Positions 24,118 to 29,782 of a stretch of DNA of 29,782 nucleotides are shown here, in pieces. Source of the DNA: Prolixibacteraceae bacterium (lineage in GTDB: Bacteria; Bacteroidota; Bacteroidia; Bacteroidales; Prolixibacteraceae); assembly GCA_003516705.1 (NCBI GenBank), contig DPCJ01000029.1:37669-67450 (forward strand). The letters run 5' to 3'. The notes beneath the pieces are model-generated. The model saw nothing but the letters and a program-made list of their open reading frames with translations. It was not told the origin of the DNA and did no database searches. The translations under genes were made by a program, and so were the position numbers. The first letter of the stretch is position 1, and each line of letters opens with the position of its first letter.

Positions 24118-24156
24118 CACTTTGCGCAATATTTTTAAGCAGCAGCTCTGAAAATG

Positions 24157-24465
24157 TTATTGCTTCCTACAGTCCCACCAGCTTAAAACCAGAAATCTCA
24201 CAATCCTGAAATAGATAGAAAGAGCTACTATATACCCAACCCAATAACTCAGATTACATTTTCCTGCATGGTATAATCCAATATTAAAGCCAATGGTTTT
24301 TCCAGCAGCAGAAAAGGGAAGGACCAACCCATTTAGGAAACCTAGGATAATATGGTTTGAGCTATCATTATAAATACCATGAGTATCTTCAGGGGATGGT
24401 GCACAGGAAAATAACCAAAACGCTATTGTACAAATGCAAAAGAGCAGAAATATCTTGTTTTTCAT
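24157..24465 (-). CDS. Small membrane lipoprotein
   Basis: 102 residues. MKNKIFLLFCICTIAFWLFS is a signal peptide ending in a lipobox (LFSC, Cys21), followed by APSPEDTHGIYND. Two more hydrophobic stretches follow, HIILGFLNGLVLPFSAAG and VGYIVALSIYFRIVRFLVL, so the mature protein may be both lipid-anchored and membrane-spanning. Not recognised. It stands alone, with 330 bp of gene-free DNA upstream and about 290 bp downstream. It has no visible link to replication functions and may be cargo. Confidence 0.7.
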   Translation of the reverse strand: MKNKIFLLFCICTIAFWLFSCAPSPEDTHGIYNDSSNHIILGFLNGLVLPFSAAGKTIGFNIGLYHAGKCNLSYWVGYIVALSIYFRIVRFLVLSWWDCRKQ

Positions 24466-24821
24466 ATTGTTCTGTATTATGGTTTTGAATAATTATCAAT
24501 GAAATCTCGCTGAATTAGGGATTAAGATTTTTTTGAAATGTGCTTTGGGGTTTAAGTTAAAAATGAAGGGTTTGAGAGATGATTAAATTTTTATTTAAAA
24601 GGGGATTGTACAAATAGAAAGGATAAAAAGTAAAACTGATAATGATGAAAATTGGGGGTGAATGACCTAATTCACATACTGGCATTTCAGTTTAAAAATA
24701 AACTTCTGCCAGATTTAAGATTCAATCTTAAAAATATTAAAGTTAAAACTGAAACAGCAGCAAAAGGATTAAAGAAAAATTTAAACAAATACCTGACTTG
24801 ATGTGTCAGGCATTTGCTTTT
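24466..24821. other. Gene-free stretch with a multi-part inverted repeat
   Basis: No credible ORF. At 24685-24754 there are nested arms: TTTCAGTTT with AAACTGAAA, AACTT with AAGTT, and TTTAAGATT/AATCTTAAA at the tip (24714-24732). Together they would fold into one long AT-rich hairpin, in DNA or RNA. A terminator for the gene at 24822 occupies 24786-24822. The rest is AT-rich with no signal I can name. Confidence 0.5.
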
Positions 24822-24822
24822 T
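24786..24822 (-). terminator. Terminator after the gene at 24822-25187
   Basis: CAAATaCCTGAC (24786-24797) pairs with GTCAGGcATTTG (24805-24816). On the minus strand a T-rich tract follows; on the plus strand CTTTTT follows, so it may be bidirectional. It begins right at the stop codon. Confidence 0.65.
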
Positions 24823-25187
24823 CAATTAACCAACTCCTCATCCATTTCAGCATATTCCAAAACTTCTTCAGCATGGATTTCCACCTTACTGGATTCAGGA
24901 ATGTACTGATACCTTTGGTGCAGGGTAACCAGCTCACCATTCTCAGTGATTACATCATAAGGGGCACATTCCACTTTTTGAATAGTTCCCGGCAATTCCT
25001 TTCCCAGCATCATTTTAGCTGTTTCCAGATTTTCCAATGTTGATGGAAGTGATGCTTTTTTAGCTGATGCATAGAAACTTCCATTGGCACTTTGCACAAT
25101 TTCCAAATCACTCTGAACAATCAATGCAATGAATTTTTTTCCTGTGTTGCTTATTCTTTCAGCAACATCAACAACTACTACTGACAT
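24822..25187 (-). CDS. Conserved-looking mobile-element protein of unknown function
   Basis: 121 residues, soluble and acidic at the C-terminus (EIHAEEVLEYAEMDEELVN). The first half, VAERISNTGKKFIALIVQSD and LEIVQSANGSFYASAKKASL, looks like a beta-rich small fold, and the segment MLGKELPGTIQKVECAPYDV reminds me of small proteins found beside DUF3871 genes in Bacteroidota elements. An OB-fold or single-strand-binding role next to the Sak4-like ATPase is possible, but I see no diagnostic motif. Strong terminator directly behind. Transcribed with the rest of the island's minus-strand genes. Confidence 0.6.
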   Translation of the reverse strand: MSVVVVDVAERISNTGKKFIALIVQSDLEIVQSANGSFYASAKKASLPSTLENLETAKMMLGKELPGTIQKVECAPYDVITENGELVTLHQRYQYIPESSKVEIHAEEVLEYAEMDEELVN

Positions 25188-25353
25188 AACTTTTTGATTT
25201 TAAAGATTTGACATTAAGAAAACTCTGAACTGATACATGACCAGTCCAAAGCTGAGAGGGGGTAGCAGTGATTAAAGAAGGCAGATAAAAAAGAATTACT
25301 ATTTATTTCTGCTACTGAAAAAAAAGCCGTTAAAAGTGCCACCGGGGGTGTTT

Positions 25354-25373
25354 CCCCATTTTCAAAAATGGGG
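25354..25373. repeat. Perfect short hairpin
   Basis: CCCCATTTT-CA-AAAATGGGG, nine base pairs with a two-base loop, in the gap between 25188 and 25449. A smaller CACC/GGTG hairpin stands 14 nt before it. It could be a cruciform or an RNA leader element of the gene at 25187; there is no T-run to make it a terminator. Confidence 0.5.
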
Positions 25374-25449
25374 CATTGGTGATTTGTGGACAATCGCATT
25401 TACACAAGCCAACCCGTCAAAATTTTAAATTTTTTTTGTAACAGTAATC

Positions 25450-25824
25450 CTAACTTACATCATCTGTAAGCGCAAATTCATCATTGTCTTTTTTACAAGT
25501 TGTTCTTTTACCTTTAGGAATAGGATTAATATTTAAATACGCATCAACAGTCTTCTTGATAAATTCCAATCCTCTTTGACCTAATACGTAGGTTTGAAAG
25601 TGTTTATATCCGTTAGGCATTTCATGATAGTCGCTAACAAAATATCCTTCTGCTATATATTCATCAAACGCAATATTATATTGGTCGATTAAATTACGCT
25701 CTCTAAGAATTCGATACAGTGTTTTATATCCGAATTTATAACCAAGAATTTTGGAAACGCTTTTCATATTTAACTTGGTGGGCCGATATTCTGGTGGGTT
25801 ATCGTTTACATAGAAATATTCCAT
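25450..25824 (-). CDS. KilAC-like (phage antirepressor C-terminal) protein
   Basis: 124 residues. KLNMKSVSKILGYKFGYKTLYRILRERNLI is a helix-turn-helix-like segment (about 18-47). It is followed by IAEGYFVSDYHEMPNGYKHFQTYVLGQRGLEFIKKTVDAYL, where the strand-strand-helix ending in QRGLEFI matches the KilAC/ANT domain pattern of phage antirepressors. The N-terminal BRO or KilA-N half of such proteins is absent. A role in DNA binding or in lifting repression of the element is plausible. Its long leader (25825-26060) holds repeats that could regulate it. Confidence 0.6.
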   Translation of the reverse strand: MEYFYVNDNPPEYRPTKLNMKSVSKILGYKFGYKTLYRILRERNLIDQYNIAFDEYIAEGYFVSDYHEMPNGYKHFQTYVLGQRGLEFIKKTVDAYLNINPIPKGKRTTCKKDNDEFALTDDVS

Positions 25825-25875
25825 AATTAAAAGATTTTTAATAGTTTAACTTATTCTCCGATAAATATTTTAAAA

Positions 25876-26020
25876 GGGGTGGGTAGGGTAAGATAATTTC
25901 ATCAAAACTCAGTGTACATATATAATAAGGTAATTATTAATTGTTTAAAATTTACTTACCCTTCTTACCCTATTCTTCTGAAATTATACAATATCAAAGG
26001 TTCTGGTGGGGTAAGAAGGT
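25876..26020. repeat. GGGTAAG repeat cluster, possible origin or attenuator
   Basis: The heptamer GGGTAAG occurs forward at 25886-25892 and 26009-26015, and reversed (CTTACCC) at 25955-25961 and 25964-25970. The central block CTTACCCTTCTTACCC can pair either with GGGTAGGGTAAG on its left or with GGGGTAAGAAGG on its right. It sits between the VapE-like helicase gene and the KilAC-like gene. Clustered short repeats next to a replication helicase suggest an origin; alternative pairing in a leader suggests an attenuator. Confidence 0.55.
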
Positions 26021-26060
26021 GCAAAGAATCCCGCCCTAAGCGTACCCTTTTTCTATCCAC

Positions 26061-27254
26061 TTAGTTATGTTGTTCATTGTAACCTGTTGAATATATGCTC
26101 TGATTAATGTTTCTTGCCCTCACGTAATAGAATAACCTGCCCCCGGACTTATACTGAATAAATCCCAAGTGTTTAAGCAATTTGCCTAAATTGATAAGAT
26201 TCCAGTTATTAATATTGTTCTTGTTGTTCTGATGAATCTCAGCAAGTATCTCAGATGCCGTTTTACGGTCAGTTTCCATACCTCTTTCACACGGTTCGTA
26301 CATGCTGAGTATTATTTCTTCCTCTATTGATTTGACCCTATATTCTTCATTATTCTTATTAATCTCTATAATTTCATCCCTATCAAACCAGAATTTAAAA
26401 CCAGATTTCCATAATGCAAAGGCTTGTGCATAAACATTATCCAGGTTGATTCCATGGTTAGAAATAAAGTCTAATACTTCGAATGTCAAGAATCTGCGAG
26501 ACCCAGTTAGGTCAGTTAGAAACTCTTTATCATTGATTGAAGCAAAGAATGAGGCGCGACGAGGGAAATCTTCAGTTACATAACCATACGGCGGTCGGTA
26601 CTTAACCTTAGTTTTTGTGATAAGGTGTTTTAACGACCCCAGTTGACGACGTGTTAATGTTTCAAGTTCATCTACGATAACCAAGAAGCATTGGGTTAGA
26701 TAAGCCAGTGTATCCTTGTTGTCTGGATTAATTAGTCCTGAGTACATATATTTTATGAGCTGCTCAGGGACCAATTTTTCAGACCATGTTGTTTTACCAA
26801 TTCCTTGCTCTCCGGTAAAAATTATCATTGTGTGATTAGTCACTTTGTCATCAAGTAAACAAGCCACTGCTGCAACTATCCATTTTTTGAAACATTGTTG
26901 CCAAAAAACATCTTCTATTGTTTGAACTGTTGCCCCTAATTTGCCAATGTAATCAGTCTTTCCATCCCAAATCGGCAAACTCTCAAAATAGGATCTAAAA
27001 GGGTCGAACCTTGGAACAAAGTCAGATTTCAACAAATTTCTAAGTGCCCCGATAGAAAAATTAGTTCCAGTTTCTTGTATTTTTTTTAACAACGAATTAT
27101 AATCGTAATCTTCCATTTCAACCCAAGAATCGCATTCTAAACATTGGTATTCAATTTTGCCAGTTACAATATTATAACGATAGGCAAACCACTTTTCCAG
27201 ATACTGCTGAATTATAATGATTACGGGTTTTGGTGGTGGTTTTGGTGGATTCAT
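26061..27254 (-). CDS. VapE-like SF3 helicase/ATPase
   Basis: 397 residues. FTGEQGIGKTTW (Walker A, about 147-157), CFLVIVDELETLTRR (Walker B, Asp195-Glu196), PRRASFFASIN (sensor), FLTDLTGSRRFLTFEV with the arginine pair near 253: the order is that of virulence-associated protein E (VapE, PF05272) P-loop proteins. No primase domain precedes it; about 140 residues of unknown N-terminus are present. VapE-like proteins are replication initiator helicases of SaPI-type satellites and other prokaryotic elements. Its start overlaps the stop of the HTH gene by 4 bp, so the two are coupled. It probably opens the origin of the excised island, perhaps at the repeats just downstream. Confidence 0.85.
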   Translation of the reverse strand: MNPPKPPPKPVIIIIQQYLEKWFAYRYNIVTGKIEYQCLECDSWVEMEDYDYNSLLKKIQETGTNFSIGALRNLLKSDFVPRFDPFRSYFESLPIWDGKTDYIGKLGATVQTIEDVFWQQCFKKWIVAAVACLLDDKVTNHTMIIFTGEQGIGKTTWSEKLVPEQLIKYMYSGLINPDNKDTLAYLTQCFLVIVDELETLTRRQLGSLKHLITKTKVKYRPPYGYVTEDFPRRASFFASINDKEFLTDLTGSRRFLTFEVLDFISNHGINLDNVYAQAFALWKSGFKFWFDRDEIIEINKNNEEYRVKSIEEEIILSMYEPCERGMETDRKTASEILAEIHQNNKNNINNWNLINLGKLLKHLGFIQYKSGGRLFYYVRARNINQSIYSTGYNEQHN

Positions 27255-27523
27255 TTTTTTATTTCACGTCTGTTATTCATAAAAAATTCTTGTAAATCAC
27301 TTAGGCGGAAATATATCTTTGAGCCAATTTGCGAAAAAGGAATCATTCCTTCGTCACGATATTTTTGTAATGTTCTCGTACTACATTTTAACCAAGAACA
27401 AGTTTCAGTAACATCAAACCATTTTTCAGATGGATTCTGAATTTGTTTTAACTCTTCAAGAATTTTTTGATTGCTTTTTGAAAGACTAATTAATCCTTCT
27501 TTTAATTCCTCATACTCTTTCAT
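27251..27523 (-). CDS. Excisionase/MerR-type helix-turn-helix protein
   Basis: 90 residues. A helical N-terminus (about 1-32) is followed by WFDVTETCSWLKCSTRTLQK and YRDEGMIPFSQIGSKIYFRL then SDLQEFF, the HTH_17 pattern of a winged helix in excisionases and MerR-like adaptor proteins. In related Bacteroidota elements such genes lie upstream of the replication helicase. It would bind DNA near the att sites to direct excision, or regulate the helicase it is coupled to (ATGA overlap at 27251-27254). Confidence 0.8.
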   Translation of the reverse strand: MKEYEELKEGLISLSKSNQKILEELKQIQNPSEKWFDVTETCSWLKCSTRTLQKYRDEGMIPFSQIGSKIYFRLSDLQEFFMNNRREIKK

Positions 27524-27602
27524 TTTTTTCTAATTTAAATTTAACACTCATATTCTGCATCTATCTGTAAATTTTTGTGTCGAACTTACAATTAGATAAA
27601 AT

Positions 27603-27634
27603 AAAAAAAGGGTTGTACACGTTGCACAACCCCT
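27603..27634 (-). terminator. Terminator after the gene at 27659
   Basis: GGGGTTGT...ACAACCC stem on the minus strand with a short loop, followed by seven T (27609-27603). It starts about 25 nt after the stop codon. Confidence 0.8.
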
Positions 27635-27658
27635 TCCATTAAATTGATTATATGATAC

Positions 27659-28360
27659 TTACATCATACCTTTTTCTATGAGTTTATTTACACACTTAGT
27701 GCGATATTCGCCAAATCTATCCCTCCAAAATTTAAGGGATGTTTCCATTTCTGATTCATCGGTCCATTTATTATAAATTGAATATATTGAAATATTATCA
27801 CCATTTGGTTTTTTAAGAATCGTAATTAATCCCCTACAAAATGCCATTTTTTCAGATTCAAACAATTTATCAAACTCTTTATTATCACCAACCATAAAAT
27901 GAATCAACCATGAAAGCTTGGGAATAGTAATATTTATTGGAATTTTGTCAGAACTATTTAAAGCAAATAATTCCACCGACTGAGATTCAATCTCTAATAA
28001 TTCTTCTTCCATTCGGTGCAATGAATTGCTGTAGTAATTTATTTCATTTGAAATATCTTGCAAATGCTTATCCTCATCTTCTTGGCTGTAACCCCACCTA
28101 TATGATAAATTCCTAAACACATTTTTGCCGGATTCTTCAATTTGTTTTATACTATTTTTGGAAAAACTCACAAATGGTAATGCTTTAGATGATTCGTGAC
28201 CGTAAATCTGACTTTCAATTTCTTTAATAGCGGTTTTAAAATCATATTCTAAATCACTCCATTCATTTAATCCATTTTTCAACAAAGACAATCTTGTTGT
28301 TAACGAATGAAACACATTTTCAATTGTAATGATTTCTCCTTTTTCATTAGTTCGTAACAT
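27659..28360 (-). CDS. Unknown coiled-coil protein at the right end of the island
   Basis: 233 residues, AT-rich, soluble. A central coiled region DEDKHLQDISNEINYYSNSL then HRMEEELLEIESQSVELFAL (about 98-135) separates a helical N-terminal part from a C-terminal part with LSWLIHFMVGDNKEFDKLFE and SLKFWRDRFGEYRTKCVNKL. Not recognised; the position next to attR and the overall helical layout recall RteC-type regulators of Bacteroidota elements, but I cannot match it. It is the first minus-strand gene inside attR and has its own terminator. Confidence 0.6.
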   Translation of the reverse strand: MLRTNEKGEIITIENVFHSLTTRLSLLKNGLNEWSDLEYDFKTAIKEIESQIYGHESSKALPFVSFSKNSIKQIEESGKNVFRNLSYRWGYSQEDEDKHLQDISNEINYYSNSLHRMEEELLEIESQSVELFALNSSDKIPINITIPKLSWLIHFMVGDNKEFDKLFESEKMAFCRGLITILKKPNGDNISIYSIYNKWTDESEMETSLKFWRDRFGEYRTKCVNKLIEKGMM

Positions 28361-28437
28361 CGTTTAGAGTTTTTGTATTTTAGTGGTTCAAAATTACTGA
28401 GAAATCCATAACTTTGAGCAAATGAGTTCTTTCAAAA

Positions 28438-28479
28438 GAATATCAATGAAAACTATAAGGTGGTTTTCTCGGTGGACTT
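28438..28479. repeat. Right-end motifs, possible integrase arm sites
   Basis: GAATATCAATGAAAA (28438-28452) and TCGGTGGACTT (28469-28479) are the reverse complements of the left-end motifs at 4413-4427 (15 of 15) and 4393-4403 (11 of 11). The gap between the two motifs is 16 nt here and 9 nt on the left. Confidence 0.6.
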
Positions 28480-28538
28480 AATAATTCTCCTAACCTGTAT
28501 CTAACTTATTAATAATATGTTACATTTTAAAGTTAGAG

Positions 28539-28557
28539 ACCTGACAGGACAACAAAA
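28539..28557. repeat. attR (19-bp direct repeat with attL)
   Basis: ACCTGACAGGACAACAAAA, identical to the 3' end of tRNA-Gln(CTG) at 4240-4258, here without the rest of a tRNA. It marks the right border of the island. Confidence 0.85.
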
Positions 28558-28562
28558 TAATC

Positions 28563-28598
28563 AATCACTTACAAAGTATCTTGTAAGTGATTTTTTTT
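28563..28598 (+). terminator. Original tRNA-Gln(CTG) terminator, beyond attR
   Basis: AATCACTTACAA (28563-28574) pairs with TTGTAAGTGATT (28581-28592), followed by eight T. It lies 6 nt after attR. Before integration it would have stood right behind tRNA-Gln(CTG). Confidence 0.85.
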
Positions 28599-29033
28599 GA
28601 GCAGCCAACAAGTTGCAAACAGTTCAGCTAATTTCGTTTATTTTTAAACCTTATTATTAGGTCAAAATAACCCTTTGTGCAATCAGTTGAGAAATACACA
28701 AAAAATTTAAATTAACAACTCCGACAATCACCACCTACTAAAGAAGTAAAATAGCTCCAATGCAATTAGTCAATTGATGGATTTAATCTGTTTTGCTGGC
28801 ATATAATTCAACAAGCTAAACAAATAGTTTAAACCGGATTTGTCCAGGATCGTTCTGAAAATCAGGTAATAATTTTCTATGTATTTTCTAATAATCGAGA
28901 TATTTATATTATGAGTCAGTAAATTAACTCCTGTTATTAAAACTTTCATAATGACGGCCAAAGTGTCGTTCTTTTTTATTGTCTGACAATCAAAAGTTAA
29001 GATAAATTGCCATTTTAATGCCATCTCCATATC

Positions 29034-29782
29034 TTATTCAAAAACACCAACTTCATCAGTTTTTAGTTGTAAAATTGCGGTAGCAGTGGCGGCCAGAATA
29101 AGCTTCATTTTCTGATTTTGGTTATTATCTATCCAAACCAGGTTCTTATTAAATCCCATTGTACCACCGCCATAATACTGCACCGCTAAAACAGCATTGT
29201 CTTTTTCTCTGAATTCATAACCTATTGCCGGAATATTTCTTTTATCAGTCCTGTTCGAATTTGAGCTTGCTGTAAATATCAAATATTTTGTGATACCGTT
29301 GGTTAGTATTGCTTCACCGGTGCTTTCAGATTCACTTCCCCACTCCGAATTCATCAGTAAAATCCATGTATCGGTAGTATCATTATTGATGGTGATGGAA
29401 GCTGTGAAATTATTTGCACTAAGTTTTACTTCGTTTTCGCCAAGGTGAAAGTTTGGGAAAAGTTCAAATCCCTGAATTTCTTTTATTTCAACATTTTTGG
29501 CGGCATTTACCAATGCCGAATCAGACTCCTTATTACACATTATGAATGAAAATTTCTGTGTTATTTTACTTTCCGATTTTGTGTTAAAGAGGTTCGATCT
29601 GGAAGTAGTTTTAGTCCATCCCGCTTTACTTGACACTACTGAATATTCGCCAAATTTCCATTTGCCAATTTTTCCAAAACCCTGTGCACCCATCTTTACT
29701 TTTAAAGGTCCAGAATTAACATTCAGATTTTCGCTTACTACAATGTTCTGTGCATTTACCTCAATGATTAACAGCATCGCAA
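29034..29782 (-). CDS. Exported protein of unknown function, N-terminus cut
   Basis: The frame runs off the right edge; the visible part is about 249 residues. An internal ATG at 29777 begins MLLIIEVNAQNIVVSENLNV, in which the residues up to NAQ look like the end of a signal peptide whose start lies outside the window. The mature part is beta-rich: GFGKIGKWKFGEYSVVSS, GTMGFNKNLVWIDNNQNQKM and KLILAATATAILQLKTDEVG. It is probably periplasmic or outer-membrane associated. No family recognised. It is chromosomal, outside the island. Confidence 0.7.
   Translation of the reverse strand, partial: AMLLIIEVNAQNIVVSENLNVNSGPLKVKMGAQGFGKIGKWKFGEYSVVSSKAGWTKTTSRSNLFNTKSESKITQKFSFIMCNKESDSALVNAAKNVEIKEIQGFELFPNFHLGENEVKLSANNFTASITINNDTTDTWILLMNSEWGSESESTGEAILTNGITKYLIFTASSNSNRTDKRNIPAIGYEFREKDNAVLAVQYYGGGTMGFNKNLVWIDNNQNQKMKLILAATATAILQLKTDEVGVFE

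Larger units (their letters stand above)
4240..28557. mobile_element. 24.3-kb integrated island in tRNA-Gln(CTG)
   Basis: Bounded by the 19-bp direct repeats at 4240 and 28539. It carries a tyrosine integrase next to attL, an excisionase-like HTH gene, a VapE-like helicase, a Sak4-like ATPase, DUF3871 and DUF4120 genes, and a central defence operon (type I restriction-modification with an IetAS-like pair). Nearly all genes except the integrase are on the minus strand. No relaxase, T4SS, capsid, portal or terminase gene is recognisable. It may be a mobilizable island or a phage-satellite-like element (inference). The small genes near its ends are visibly AT-richer than the flanking metabolic genes. 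Confidence 0.85.
28361..29033. other. Gene-poor right end of the island and flank
   Basis: From left to right: AT-rich leader of the 28360 gene; right-end arm-like motifs (28438-28479); attR (28539-28557); a terminator (28563-28598); then chromosomal AT-rich DNA. A minus-strand frame of 86 codons at 28770-29030 starts 3 nt after the next gene's stop, but its composition (ILTFDCQTIKKND, NYYLIFRTIL) does not look like a known protein and I do not call it. Confidence 0.5.

Noticed and set aside
23947..24129. 60-codon minus-strand frame
   Set aside because: It runs through the TGTCCA hairpin and the inverted repeat at 24050-24117, and its peptide is low in complexity.
25214..25399. 61-codon minus-strand frame
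   Set aside because: It covers the 25354-25373 hairpin, shows no domain, and has no coupling to its neighbours.
4240..28557. CRISPR array or conjugation genes in the island
   Set aside because: No regularly spaced repeats, cas genes, relaxase or tra genes are visible on either strand.
28770..29030. 86-codon minus-strand frame 3 nt after the last gene
   Set aside because: No recognisable motif, unusual composition, and lying in AT-rich flank where open frames are common.

Overview
The window looks like a Bacteroidota chromosome, probably a Marinilabiliales/Prolixibacteraceae-type marine or anaerobic member (inference). The signs are a DUF2723 membrane protein at the left edge, Bacteroidota-type promoter elements (TAnnTTTG) ahead of tRNA genes and hsdM, weak Shine-Dalgarno sites, and mobile-element families typical of the phylum (DUF3871, DUF4120, a CTnDOT-like tyrosine integrase). 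Chromosomal backbone occupies about 1-4239 and 28558-29782. Between them lies one integrated element of about 24.3 kb (4240-28557).

Left backbone: the 5' end of a DUF2723 gene; an intact tRNA-Gln(TTG) followed by a GIY-YIG endonuclease ORF and a second, broken tRNA-Gln copy that carries a 63-bp palindrome-ended insertion; a two-gene sugar-acid cluster (dlgD-like 2,3-diketo-L-gulonate reductase and an RspB/LgoD-like zinc dehydrogenase); a Tat/lipoprotein sugar isomerase-like protein; and tRNA-Gln(CTG).

Element: its left end is the 3' end of tRNA-Gln(CTG) (attL) and its right end is an exact 19-bp copy (attR). The integrase gene sits next to attL. Just inside each end there are oppositely oriented copies of two short motifs that may be integrase arm sites. 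After the integrase come, all on the minus strand: (i) an uncharacterised AT-rich three-gene cassette (5787-7819), one product of which has a His...Cys pattern like permuted papain/NlpC-fold enzymes; (ii) a seven-gene defence operon (7958-19861) with the order hsdM - hsdS - PD-(D/E)xK-like protein - second PD-(D/E)xK-like protein - AAA ATPase - subtilisin-like protease - hsdR, that is, a type I restriction-modification system with an IetAS-like pair between its M/S and R genes; (iii) small membrane and unknown proteins, one broken by a homopolymer frameshift; (iv) a mobile-element core: DUF4120, DUF3871, a Sak4-like RecA-fold ATPase, a lipoprotein, a KilAC-like protein, a VapE-like SF3 helicase, a MerR-type excisionase-like HTH protein and an unknown coiled protein. 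No relaxase, conjugation gene, capsid or terminase was seen. The element is therefore either a mobilizable island or a phage-satellite-like island carrying anti-phage cargo.

How it may work together (inference): integrase and HTH protein would control integration and excision at the tRNA gene; the VapE helicase, Sak4-like ATPase and DUF3871 protein would serve replication or recombination of the excised form; the large central operon would protect the host. Repeated hairpins (21935-21975 and 23928-23969) bracket the Sak4/DUF3871 pair, and a set of GGGTAAG repeats next to the helicase gene could be an origin or an attenuator.

Right backbone: the original tRNA terminator just outside attR, then the end of a secreted-looking unknown protein that runs off the window.
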